Below, in pieces: positions 23,338 through 31,417 of a stretch of DNA of 33,616 nucleotides. Source of the stretch: Lutibacter sp. (GTDB lineage Bacteria > Bacteroidota > Bacteroidia > Flavobacteriales > Flavobacteriaceae). The stretch spans positions 1 through 33,616 of the forward strand of contig JAUSOJ010000153.1 of the NCBI GenBank assembly GCA_030656195.1, written 5' to 3'. The notes below the pieces were generated by a model. The model was given only the letters and a program-made list of their open reading frames with translations, made no database searches and was not told where the DNA came from. The stretch's first letter is position 1. Every line of letters starts with the position of its first letter. Made by a program: the position numbers and the translations under genes.

Positions 23338-23745
23338 TTATTCTTGTTTCGAACAAAGTTCTGTAAGTACACCGTGGGTCGATTTTGGATGCAGAAATCC
23401 AATATTCAATCCTTCAGCGCCTTTGCGCGATTCCTTGTCCACAAGCACCGCACCGCGTTGTTCAGCCAATTTTAAGGCTTCTGTTGCATTATCAACAGCA
23501 AATGCAATATGGTGAATGCCTTGGCCTTTTTTGGCGATGAATTTGCCAATAGGCCCGTCGGGTGAAGTGCTTTCCAGCAATTCAATTTTTGTGTTACCTA
23601 CCAAAAAAAAGGCTGTTTTCACCTTTTGGTCAACAACCTCTTCTATCGCATAGCATTTTAATCCCAATACTTCTTCATAGTATTTAATGGATTCTTCTAG
23701 GTTGTCTACTGCTATTCCAATGTGTTCTATTTGTGAAATATTCAT
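23338..23745 (-). CDS. mce: Methylmalonyl-CoA epimerase
   Basis: This enzyme interconverts the (R) and (S) forms of methylmalonyl-CoA, linking mutase and decarboxylase. With the start placed at 23745 the protein is 135 residues, beginning MNISQIEHIGIAVDNLEESI; the upstream methionine at 23769 would add eight residues unlike the family. It has the vicinal oxygen chelate fold, with likely metal ligands H8, H79 (in GIHHIAFAVD) and E129 (VLTEL). It is first in the minus-strand train, about 75 bases before mmdA. Confidence 0.95.
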   Translation of the reverse strand: MNISQIEHIGIAVDNLEESIKYYEEVLGLKCYAIEEVVDQKVKTAFFLVGNTKIELLESTSPDGPIGKFIAKKGQGIHHIAFAVDNATEALKLAEQRGAVLVDKESRKGAEGLNIGFLHPKSTHGVLTELCSKQE

Positions 23746-23783
23746 TAATACGGGTGTTTTAGAAGTCAAATTTTAATTAATCC

Positions 23784-23791
23784 CAAAATTA
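23784..23791 (-). promoter_or_regulatory. Candidate -7 box for the mce-mmdA operon
   Basis: On the minus strand this reads TAATTTTG, an exact match to TAnnTTTG, about 40 bases before the epimerase start at 23745. The -33 region is not clear. Confidence 0.45.
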
Positions 23792-23885
23792 TGGGTTCAT
23801 TTTTGAAGTATCCTAAATTGTTTCGTAAATTTAATTAATACTTAAAGTAAAAAAGATGACAGATATCATATAATTGATTATTCTG

Positions 23886-23899
23886 CTAAAACGTTTTAG
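23886..23899. promoter_or_regulatory. 14-bp perfect palindrome, possible LacI-type operator
   Basis: CTAAAACGTTTTAG is perfectly symmetric with a central CG, the form often bound by LacI/GalR-family repressors. It lies about 95 bases upstream of the minus-strand -7 box. Its use is unproven. Confidence 0.4.
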
Positions 23900-24002
23900 T
23901 TTTTTAAGGTATTAAATATCAGCAAGTTAATTTTTATTGAAGGTTTGGTTCTTTTAGGCAATTTTAGCACCAAATAAATGAAGTTAAAAAGGATTTTTTG
24001 AA

Positions 24003-24038
24003 AAAGAAAGCCCCGAAATTTATTTCGGGGCTTTCTTT
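24003..24038 (-). terminator. Rho-independent terminator of the threonine dehydrogenase gene
   Basis: A perfect 16-bp stem, AAAGAAAGCCCCGAAA with TTTCGGGGCTTTCTTT, has a TTTA loop. On the minus strand it lies just after the stop at 24057 and is followed by T-rich sequence. A-rich flanks make it usable in both directions. Confidence 0.93.
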
Positions 24039-24056
24039 GAGGAAGTATTATAATGT

Positions 24057-25013
24057 TTACAGTGCGTCATATTTAATCTGCAAATTCTTCAGCATGCTGT
24101 CCGAAATTTTTTCCAGATCAAATTCATGTTTCCATCCCCAATCTTTTCTGGCTTGGGAATCATCAATGCTGCTTGGCCAGCTGTCGGCGATGCTTTGTCT
24201 GAAATCAGCATGGTAAGAAATGTCAAATTTCGGAATGAAATTTTTAATTTCTTCGGCAATCTCTTTTGGGGTAAAACTGATGGCCGCCAAATTGTAGGAA
24301 GATCTTATTTTTACCTGTTCAGCAGGCGCGTTCATTATTTTTAGGGTGGCATCAATGGCATCGTCCATATACATCATGGGCAATTTGGTGTCTTTGTTCA
24401 AAAACGAATCGTAATTGCCATCTTGCAAAGCTTTGTGATAAATTTCAATGGCATAATCGGTTGTTCCGCCGCCCGGACTCGTTTTCCAGCTGATGATTCC
24501 CGGATAACGGACGCTTCTTACGTCAACGCCAAATTTATTGAAGTAATATTCACACCAGCGTTCACCGGCCAATTTGCTTATGCCGTAAACGGTAGTTGGC
24601 GCCATCACGGTTTGTTGAGGCGTATTTTCTTTGGGTGTTGTTGGTCCGAATACAGCGATAGAGCTTGGCCAAAACACTTTTTTAATTTTCCCTTCTTTGG
24701 CCAAATTTAGCACATTAAAAAGCGAGTTCATATTGAGTTCCCAAGCTTTTGCAGGAAATTTTTCACCGGTTGCAGAAAGCATCGCTGCCATTAAATACAC
24801 TTCATTAATCGCATATTTATCAATAACGGCTGCAATTTGATTGTAATCCAACGCATTGATAAATTCAAAAGGTCCCGATTGCATTAATTCTTCGCTTCCT
24901 TCACTGATGTCGGAGGCAATTACGGCATTTTTACCGAGATTTTCACGCAATTTTAAAGTCAGTTCGGTGCCGATTTGTCCGCAAGCGCCAATAATTAATA
25001 TGCTTTTATCCAT
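24057..25013 (-). CDS. tdh: L-threonine 3-dehydrogenase, short-chain (SDR-like) type
   Basis: This NAD-dependent enzyme oxidises threonine to 2-amino-3-ketobutyrate, the first step to glycine and acetyl-CoA. The 318-residue protein is of the extended SDR/epimerase type: NAD-binding GACGQIG (9-15), acidic D35 after the second strand, the segment PSSIAVFGPTTPKENTPQ (about 116-133), and catalytic Y143-x3-K147 (YGISK). The segments YPGIISWKTSPGGGTTDYAI and MYMDDAIDATLKIM are typical of the UDP-galactose-epimerase-like TDH found in flavobacteria, which distinguishes it from other sugar epimerases. It is a single-gene unit with its own terminator. Confidence 0.88.
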   Translation of the reverse strand: MDKSILIIGACGQIGTELTLKLRENLGKNAVIASDISEGSEELMQSGPFEFINALDYNQIAAVIDKYAINEVYLMAAMLSATGEKFPAKAWELNMNSLFNVLNLAKEGKIKKVFWPSSIAVFGPTTPKENTPQQTVMAPTTVYGISKLAGERWCEYYFNKFGVDVRSVRYPGIISWKTSPGGGTTDYAIEIYHKALQDGNYDSFLNKDTKLPMMYMDDAIDATLKIMNAPAEQVKIRSSYNLAAISFTPKEIAEEIKNFIPKFDISYHADFRQSIADSWPSSIDDSQARKDWGWKHEFDLEKISDSMLKNLQIKYDAL

Positions 25014-25129
25014 AGAGCCAATATCCTTATTATTAAGGTAGCAAATATACTGAAAATTAAAATTTTAGTTTATTTCGAATTGTTTTTTATCAAATTATTA
25101 ATTTTTATTTAAAATAGTGTAATAATTAG

Positions 25130-25137
25130 TATTTTTG
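25130..25137 (+). promoter_or_regulatory. -7 box that rules out an upstream TTG start
   Basis: TATTTTTG matches TAnnTTTG exactly. Its last three bases are the TTG that would otherwise look like a start at 25135, so that TTG is better read as promoter. Transcription would begin near 25144, a few bases before the ATG at 25156. Confidence 0.55.
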
Positions 25138-25155
25138 ACGTTAATAAGTTTTACA

Positions 25156-25758
25156 ATGAAGTACATAATCCCTTTTTTATTAATTATTTTATTGACAGGT
25201 TTTTCCTGCAATAAAAATAAAGATACCCAGGAAGTTACTGAAATATCCGATTCCCTTAAATTGGACGAGAATCATATTGAAAATAAGATAGGTGAAACAT
25301 TGATTCCAGAGGCGAAAGTTGACATGGACAATTGGAAAGAATATCAGCTTGTTGATGAATTGTTGTTGAAATATTATAGCATCAGCACTTTGGAAGCGCT
25401 CAGCAATGCCGATGAACTTTCCCGATTGGTGAAGATGATGAAAGATTCCATCAAGATTGAGAAATTAAAAAAACCGAATATTATTGCGCGTATCAATGTG
25501 TTGGAAAATGAAACGTTGCGGTTGGCCGATATGGCGACAATTCCTTCCATTACAAAAGATGAAGTAAAAGAAGAAGTTGGCTATATTGTGGCAATTTATT
25601 CGGCATTCAATGCAAAAATAAACACCATTTATAAGTCGGAAAGCATTCAAAATATGTTGGAGGTTGACACGGAAGTGCCAATAGATCTTCAGCAAACAAC
25701 TACGCCGCCGCCTTATTTATATATGGAACGGACCAAGTTAATTAAAAATCCTAACTAA
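25156..25758 (+). CDS. Lipoprotein of unknown function
   Basis: Starting at the ATG at 25156, the protein is 200 residues: MKYIIPFLLIILLTGFSC with lipobox cysteine C18. A polar N-terminal linker with EVTEISDSLKLDENH follows, then a mostly helical body (about 60-180) with heptad-like stretches (ELSRLVKMMKDSIKIEKLKK and NIIARINVLENETLRLADMA). No catalytic motif or known domain is recognisable. It ends 5 bases before the next lipoprotein gene, so the two are probably co-transcribed and may work together at the cell envelope. Confidence 0.8.
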   Translation: MKYIIPFLLIILLTGFSCNKNKDTQEVTEISDSLKLDENHIENKIGETLIPEAKVDMDNWKEYQLVDELLLKYYSISTLEALSNADELSRLVKMMKDSIKIEKLKKPNIIARINVLENETLRLADMATIPSITKDEVKEEVGYIVAIYSAFNAKINTIYKSESIQNMLEVDTEVPIDLQQTTTPPPYLYMERTKLIKNPN

Positions 25759-25763
25759 AGGCA

Positions 25764-26285
25764 ATGACAAAAAAAATGTATATGCTTATTTTCATTGTTG
25801 TGTTTTCATCCTGTGAAAATAAAAAAAACAATACTGAAAATAAAAATGCCGCTTCTGAAAAAGAAACCATAAATACGATGTTGGATGCCTGGCATAAAAG
25901 TGCTTCTGAGGCAGAATTTGATTCGTATTTTGATTCAATGGCCAAAGCAAGTGTTTTTATTGGAACCGATGCTTCTGAAAATTGGGTTAAAAAGGATTTT
26001 AAAGCCTTCAGCAAACCATTTTTTGATAGGGGTGAAGCTTGGGATTTTAAGTCGATTGAACGCAATGTTTATATTTCATCAGACGGAAAAACAGCTTGGT
26101 TTGATGAACTTTTAGATACCTGGATGGGCGTTTGCCGAGGTTCGGGTGTTTTAAGTAAAAATGAAAATGTTTGGAAAATTGAGCATTATGTGCTTTCTGT
26201 AACCATTCCAAACGAAAATATTGATGAGGTGATTGAAATCAAAAAAGAAAGGGATTCTGTGATTGTAGCCAAGTTAAGAAAGTGA
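25764..26285 (+). CDS. NTF2/SnoaL-like domain lipoprotein
   Basis: This 173-residue protein has a lipoprotein signal (MLIFIVVFSSC, C17), an Asn/Lys-rich linker, and an NTF2-like domain at about 35-160. Recognisable parts are INTMLDAWHKSASEAEFDSYFD, the strand VFIGTDASENWVK, the helix KDFKAFSKPFFDRGEAWDF, and the strands AWFDELLDTWMGVCRGSGVL and WKIEHYVLSVTIP. This matches the SnoaL_3/ketosteroid-isomerase-like group common in Bacteroidetes, where function is mostly unknown. It is the second gene of a two-gene unit and converges on recX. Confidence 0.85.
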   Translation: MTKKMYMLIFIVVFSSCENKKNNTENKNAASEKETINTMLDAWHKSASEAEFDSYFDSMAKASVFIGTDASENWVKKDFKAFSKPFFDRGEAWDFKSIERNVYISSDGKTAWFDELLDTWMGVCRGSGVLSKNENVWKIEHYVLSVTIPNENIDEVIEIKKERDSVIVAKLRK

Positions 26286-26294
26286 AAAATGCTT

Positions 26295-26768
26295 TTATTT
26301 AATGAAGCCGTTCATCACTTCATAGATACATTCCGATTCATATCCTTTTGAGCTCAAATAACTTACAAGTTTGCTTCTTTTTTTGAAAGCATTTGGTTCT
26401 TTAATCAACACCCATTTTTTTTTGGCAATTTTTTCAAGCTTGTTTAAATAATCAGTTTCTTCAATTTCCTTTAAAGCAGTATTGATGTTATAAGGCGAAA
26501 TATTTCTGAATTTTAATTCATTCACAATCTTAATGCGACCCCAGTTTTTTATGGAAAATTTCCCTCTTGCAAAAGCTTTTGAAAAACGTTCTTCATTCAA
26601 AAAATTGTGCTGTAACAAATGAAGGATGATTTTTTCTTTGGCTTCGGGAATCATATGTAAATCGTACAGTTTTTGCTCAATTTCCTTGTGGCAGCGCTCC
26701 TGATAGGCGCAGAAATTCTCCATCAATTTGGTTGCCTCATCCACCGTATAAGTTTTTTCGTTTTTCAT
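26295..26768 (-). CDS. recX: RecX regulatory protein
   Basis: RecX binds RecA filaments and limits their activity. The 157-residue all-helical protein has the family motifs ENFCAYQERCHKEIEQKL near the N-terminus, LLQHNFLNEERFSKAFARGK in the middle and GRIKIVNELKFRNISPYNI after it, plus a C-terminal YLSSKGYESECIYEVM repeat. Size and repeat layout are normal. recA is not in this window. It reads out of the region between the RND operon terminator and the NTF2-like gene. Confidence 0.9.
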   Translation of the reverse strand: MKNEKTYTVDEATKLMENFCAYQERCHKEIEQKLYDLHMIPEAKEKIILHLLQHNFLNEERFSKAFARGKFSIKNWGRIKIVNELKFRNISPYNINTALKEIEETDYLNKLEKIAKKKWVLIKEPNAFKKRSKLVSYLSSKGYESECIYEVMNGFIK

Positions 26769-26788
26769 TCCATCAAAATTAAATAAAA

Positions 26789-26815
26789 AAAAGCGACTCT
26801 GGGTAAGTCGCTTTT
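26789..26815 (-). terminator. Rho-independent terminator of the RND efflux operon
   Basis: AAAAGCGACT and AGTCGCTTTT form a 10-bp stem with a 7-base loop; on the minus strand the stem runs into TTTTTTTTATTT. It lies 8 bases after the pump stop codon and just before recX. Confidence 0.92.
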
Positions 26816-26822
26816 AATTAAA

Positions 26823-29800
26823 TTATTGATTCCTGTTAAGCCTAAACTTCAAATTGTTCAGCAACAAATACATGACCGGCACAATAACCAATGTTAAGAA
26901 AGTGGCAAAAGTTAACCCAAAAATAATGGTCCAGGACATAGGTCCCCAAAACGCCACGTTTTCACCGCCAATGTAAAATTCCGGATTAAATTCTGTAAAC
27001 AAAGTCATAAAATTGATGTTAATCCCAATAGCCAAAGGCAATAGTCCTAAAATGGTGGTGATTGCGGTTAACAACACAGGTCTTAAACGTGTTTTGCCGC
27101 CTTCAACAATACTTTCATAAATCATCTCTTTGGTCAATTCTCCTGCCGACATTCCTTCTTCCAATCGTTTGCGAACCATAATTAAATTGGTATAATCAAT
27201 AAGTACAATGGCATTGTTTACCACAATACCGGCCAATGAAATGATACCAATCATCGTCATCATAATCACAAATTCCATTCTAAAGACAATCAACCCAAGC
27301 AATACGCCAATTAAACTGAGTAAAACCGTTAATGAAATGATAATTGGGGTTGAGGTTGAGTTAAATTGCGCCACCAAGATCAAGAAAATGAAAAATACCG
27401 CAATAAGCAATGCTTTGCTTAAAAAAGCCATTTCTTCCGCTTGTTTTTCTTGTTCACCGGTAAAAGAAATGCTTATGTTTTTAGGCAAATCATATTTTTC
27501 CAACACTTCTTTAATTTGGTCATTGATTTCTGTGGCATTGTAACCTTCCAAAACATTTGATGCGATGGTAATTACCCTGTCTAAATCTTTTCGTTTAACG
27601 GCACTAAAAGTCGAAGAGGCTTCTGTATGCGCCATAGCCGAAATAGGCACCTGAACAATTTTACCGCTGCTTTGATCTCTAAAGGTGATTTTTTGGTTGA
27701 TTAAAGCTGCTTTGTCATAACGATATTTATCTGCTAACCTCATGTTTATCGGATAATCATCTTCACCATCTTTAAAGGTGGAGATTTCTTTTCCAAACAA
27801 GGATGTTCGCAGCGCATCACCAATTTGCCCTGTGGAAACATTCAAACGGCGTGCTTTTTGGCGGTCGATAATGATAGGCAATTCGGGTTTTCCTTGCTCC
27901 ACATCCAATTTCAATTCTTCAATCCCTAAAATATTTTTATTTTTAATAAATTGTTTAATGTCTTCGGAGGTAGCCAATAATTGTTCATAATCATCGCCTG
28001 AAACTTCAATATTGATAGGCGCTCCTGCTGGCGGACCGTCGGCTGGTCTGTCAACAATAATATTAACGCCCGGTATGTCCTTCAACAATTCTCGTATTTC
28101 AATTAAAACATCTTCTGTATTGATGTCGCCACGTTCAATAAATTTGACAAAATCTACGGTGACACGTGCTTTATTGGGTGTTGTGCCGCCATCTTGGCCA
28201 CGATTTGGATCGCTTGTGCCTTCGCCAACCTGTCCAATTACCGAAGTAATTAAAACATTTTTGCCATCAACTTCATATTTTTTTAAATAATTCTGAATTT
28301 TATTTTCAACATCTATAGAGAGTTTGTTGGTGACTTCTATATCGGTTCCAATAGGATATTCCAAGTAAACATACACTTGTTTTGGTGGTGTTTCCGGGAA
28401 GAAAAGCACTTTTGGCGGAAATGCCATAAAAAGCAAAATAGCAACAAACAATAAGCCAAAGGTTCCTGCAAAGAACCATCTTGGTCTTTTTCCTCGTAAG
28501 GCATATTGCAAAGTGCGTTCATAAAAACCTTCTAATTTCGGCAGAAATTTATTTTGAAACCATGCCGTGGCAGGCCCTAAAAACTTGGTGTTTATAACAC
28601 GAAGCAATCCGGCAATTACAAACAACAATCCGGCAGCGTTCAAGCCTTTTATGCCTAAAGCCAATCCGGCAATAATTAAAATAACACCGATAAAAAATAA
28701 AACGGCACTAAAAATTACGATTCTTTTAAAATTGACTTCATCTTCCTTTATTTTCATATAAACCGATGTCAACATTGGGTTTATGACCAAAGCAACAAAT
28801 AGGGATGACAATAATACAATGATGAGAGTAATGGGTAAATAGCGCATAAATTCGCCCATCATTCCGGGCCAAAATGCCAAAGGTAAAAAGGCGGCAAGCG
28901 TTGTTGCCGTTGATGCAATAATAGGCATTGCAACCTCACCAACACCGTATTTTGCGGCATCAATTTTTGAATAACCTTCATCCAGCAAACGGTAAATATT
29001 TTCTACCACCACAATCCCGTTATCCACCAGCATTCCCAAGGCAATCACCAATGAAAATAAGACCATGGTATTTAGCGTTACGCCCAAAGCATTTAATACA
29101 ATGAACGACATAAACATGGACAAAGGAATGGCGATACCAACAAAAAGGGCATTTCTTATTCCGAGGAAAAAAAGCAAGACCACCACTACCAAAATAATTC
29201 CCAGAATAATGCTGTTTTCCAAATCGGCCACCATGGTTTTGGTATCGTTGGTTTGGTCGTTGGTTTTAGAAATGTTTAAGTTAGAAGGGAAATAGCTTTC
29301 TTTGGCTTTGGCAATAATCACATCAATTTGGGTGGATGCGTTTATGAGGTTTTCGCCGCCACGTTTTGTGACATCCAACATCACTACTGGTTGCGAAAAT
29401 TCACGGGCGTAGCTTTGTTTTTCCTGTTCTTTAAAAGTTACAGTCGCAATATCGCGCAAGTAAACTATTTCTTCATTTTCCTGTTTTACAATAATGTCTG
29501 CAATTTCATTGGCCGATTTAAATTCTCCTAAAACACGAACATTTCTGCGTAAACCATTTTCCAGCAAATCGCCGCCGGAAACCGTCATATTTTCATTTTG
29601 AATGGCTTGGGTAATATCATTAAAGCTGATTTGGGAAATTTCCATTTTGTACAAATCAACGCTGATTTCCATTTCCTTATCTTGGATTCCGCGGATTTCC
29701 ACTTTTGAAATTTCAGGAACTTTTTCAATCTCATCTTCTAAATATTCGCCAAATTCCTTGAGTTCATCCATCGAAAAATCGCCCGATAAATTAATGTTCA

Positions 29801-30248
29801 TAATGGGCATTAATTCGGCGAAGTTTAATTCTGTGACTGTTGGATCTGAAGGCAAATCTTTCGGAAAATCTTTATCCGATTTTGCGGCATCAACCTTGTC
29901 TTTCACTTTTCGCAAAGCTTCTGTTGGCGTAACGCTAAAATCAAAAGTGATTTTTATGGATGAAAATCCTTCAATAGAAGTGGAAGTGATTTCATCAACG
30001 CCAGAGATTCCGTTGATTTCTTTTTCCAGCGGACGCGTAATTAATTTCTCAATATCAATTGCCGAGTTCCCTGGATAAGCGGTTGAAACGAATATTTCGG
30101 GCACCACAATTTCCGGGAAAGCTTCTCTTGGCATACTTTGATAAGAAAAAATTCCCGCCAAAAAAATCATTCCAATAATCACAAACACGGTCATTTTATT
30201 GTTAATTGACCAGGTTGAAAGTTTGAATTCTTTTAATACTTTACTCAT
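26823..30248 (-). CDS. RND-family efflux pump inner-membrane permease
   Basis: This 1141-residue proton-driven exporter of the AcrB/MexB (HAE1) superfamily extrudes drugs or other toxic molecules with the adaptor and TolC-like gene beside it. It begins with an N-terminal helix (FVIIGMIFLAGIFSYQSMPREAFPEI) and the porter-domain motif PGNSAIDIEKLITRPLEKEI. TM4 carries the proton-relay acidic pair region ALGMLVDNGIVVVENIYR, and the C-terminal half has SLAGIVVNNAIVLIDYTN. It is about 90-100 residues longer than E. coli AcrB. Part of the extra length is two added hydrophobic segments (FSAVLFFIGVILIIAGLALG and GLLFVIAGLLRVI) in the central cytoplasmic loop between the two halves. Substrates cannot be told. 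Confidence 0.93.
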   Translation of the reverse strand: MSKVLKEFKLSTWSINNKMTVFVIIGMIFLAGIFSYQSMPREAFPEIVVPEIFVSTAYPGNSAIDIEKLITRPLEKEINGISGVDEITSTSIEGFSSIKITFDFSVTPTEALRKVKDKVDAAKSDKDFPKDLPSDPTVTELNFAELMPIMNINLSGDFSMDELKEFGEYLEDEIEKVPEISKVEIRGIQDKEMEISVDLYKMEISQISFNDITQAIQNENMTVSGGDLLENGLRRNVRVLGEFKSANEIADIIVKQENEEIVYLRDIATVTFKEQEKQSYAREFSQPVVMLDVTKRGGENLINASTQIDVIIAKAKESYFPSNLNISKTNDQTNDTKTMVADLENSIILGIILVVVVLLFFLGIRNALFVGIAIPLSMFMSFIVLNALGVTLNTMVLFSLVIALGMLVDNGIVVVENIYRLLDEGYSKIDAAKYGVGEVAMPIIASTATTLAAFLPLAFWPGMMGEFMRYLPITLIIVLLSSLFVALVINPMLTSVYMKIKEDEVNFKRIVIFSAVLFFIGVILIIAGLALGIKGLNAAGLLFVIAGLLRVINTKFLGPATAWFQNKFLPKLEGFYERTLQYALRGKRPRWFFAGTFGLLFVAILLFMAFPPKVLFFPETPPKQVYVYLEYPIGTDIEVTNKLSIDVENKIQNYLKKYEVDGKNVLITSVIGQVGEGTSDPNRGQDGGTTPNKARVTVDFVKFIERGDINTEDVLIEIRELLKDIPGVNIIVDRPADGPPAGAPINIEVSGDDYEQLLATSEDIKQFIKNKNILGIEELKLDVEQGKPELPIIIDRQKARRLNVSTGQIGDALRTSLFGKEISTFKDGEDDYPINMRLADKYRYDKAALINQKITFRDQSSGKIVQVPISAMAHTEASSTFSAVKRKDLDRVITIASNVLEGYNATEINDQIKEVLEKYDLPKNISISFTGEQEKQAEEMAFLSKALLIAVFFIFLILVAQFNSTSTPIIISLTVLLSLIGVLLGLIVFRMEFVIMMTMIGIISLAGIVVNNAIVLIDYTNLIMVRKRLEEGMSAGELTKEMIYESIVEGGKTRLRPVLLTAITTILGLLPLAIGININFMTLFTEFNPEFYIGGENVAFWGPMSWTIIFGLTFATFLTLVIVPVMYLLLNNLKFRLNRNQ

Positions 30249-30278
30249 TTTGATGCTTTTCTAGTTGTTGTGGCCGAA

Positions 30279-31412
30279 TTAATTTTTACTTATTTTAACC
30301 TGATCTCCATCTTTTACAAATCTTGCTCCGGCATTTACCAAGGTGTCATTTTCTTTCAAACCTGTGCTTACAAACACTTCATTGTTGTATTCATTGGTAA
30401 TGGTAATGATGTTTTTAACCACCTTTTGTTGGTTATTTTCGGTAACAACCGTAAATACATAGTTATTGCCTTTTTGATCTTGTTGCACCAACGTTGCCGG
30501 AATAATGATTCCCTTTGTTTCAAAATCAACTATTTTAATATCAGCCAATAAATTTGGTTTGATGCTTTGGTCTTTATTGTCGATGTTAATTCTGATTTTA
30601 AAGCTTCGGTTTGCCGGATTGATATAATTGCCGACCTGCGAAATTTTTGAATTTATTTCTTTGTTGATGGAGGTAAAGTGCACTACAGTTTCGGTTCCTT
30701 CTTTAACAATTGGCAAATAAGTTTCCGTTACGTCGGCTTCCACATACACATTGTCTAAATTCAGCAATCTTACGGCAGGCATTTGCGGACTTGTAAGTTC
30801 ACCCAATCTTGGGAAAATTTCATCAACCACACCGCTAAAAGGCGCCGTAATTCTCATTTTTCTGGCTTGGGTTCTTAAGCTTGATAAATTGTTTTCTAAA
30901 CTTTCTTTTTGGGCTTTTGCCTGAAGATATTGCATTTCTGAACCAATTTTTTGGTTCCAAAGTCTTTCCTGACGCTCAAAAGTTGTTTTGGCCAAGCTTA
31001 ATTGGGTATTCAATTCGTTGATGCTGTTTTTTACGGATGAATCATCCAATTGAATCAGCAGTTGTCCGGTTTGTACTTTCTGGCCTTCTTTTACCAGAAT
31101 GGCAGTAACAGTTCCGCCCATTTCCGGACTTATTTCTATATTTTTATTGGCTTTCGCAACGCCTTGAATTTCAAGAAAATGTTTAAAAACATCGTTCTTA
31201 ACCGGAAGCGCTGTAATTGTTTGAATATTTTTATCTAAATCTAATTTTGAGATTTCTGTTTCAACCGATTTTAACAAGGTGTTTAAACTGTCAATTTTGA
31301 CTGTCAATGTTGCTTTTTGGGCGTTTAATTCTTCTAAGGAAGATTTTTTAACTTCTTTGCCGCAAGAAATGGCAAATGTGGCTACAATAATAAGGAGTGC
31401 TATTTTTTTCAT
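30279..31412 (-). CDS. RND efflux periplasmic adaptor (membrane fusion protein)
   Basis: This 377-residue lipoprotein (signal MKKIALLIIVATFAISC, C17) links the inner-membrane pump to the outer-membrane channel. It has an N-terminal coiled coil (about 24-62), a split lipoyl domain (EISPEMGGTVTAILVKEGQK and ITAPFSGVVDEIF), an alpha-hairpin between them (about 130-185), and beta-barrel and membrane-proximal parts after 215 (EADVTETYLPIVKEG). It sits 30 bases before the pump gene and 5 bases after the TolC-like gene. Confidence 0.94.
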   Translation of the reverse strand: MKKIALLIIVATFAISCGKEVKKSSLEELNAQKATLTVKIDSLNTLLKSVETEISKLDLDKNIQTITALPVKNDVFKHFLEIQGVAKANKNIEISPEMGGTVTAILVKEGQKVQTGQLLIQLDDSSVKNSINELNTQLSLAKTTFERQERLWNQKIGSEMQYLQAKAQKESLENNLSSLRTQARKMRITAPFSGVVDEIFPRLGELTSPQMPAVRLLNLDNVYVEADVTETYLPIVKEGTETVVHFTSINKEINSKISQVGNYINPANRSFKIRINIDNKDQSIKPNLLADIKIVDFETKGIIIPATLVQQDQKGNNYVFTVVTENNQQKVVKNIITITNEYNNEVFVSTGLKENDTLVNAGARFVKDGDQVKISKN

Positions 31413-31417
31413 GTTGG

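Larger units (their letters stand above)
23746..24056. other. Spacer with promoter, palindrome and terminator
   Basis: This gene-free stretch separates the propionate-module train from the threonine dehydrogenase gene. It holds a minus-strand -7 box, a CTAAAACGTTTTAG palindrome and the terminator at 24003-24038. Nothing coding is supportable. Confidence 0.7.

Noticed and set aside
29602-30078. 158-codon + strand frame inside the RND pump gene
   Set aside because: It is a serine-rich antisense shadow of a conserved porter domain.
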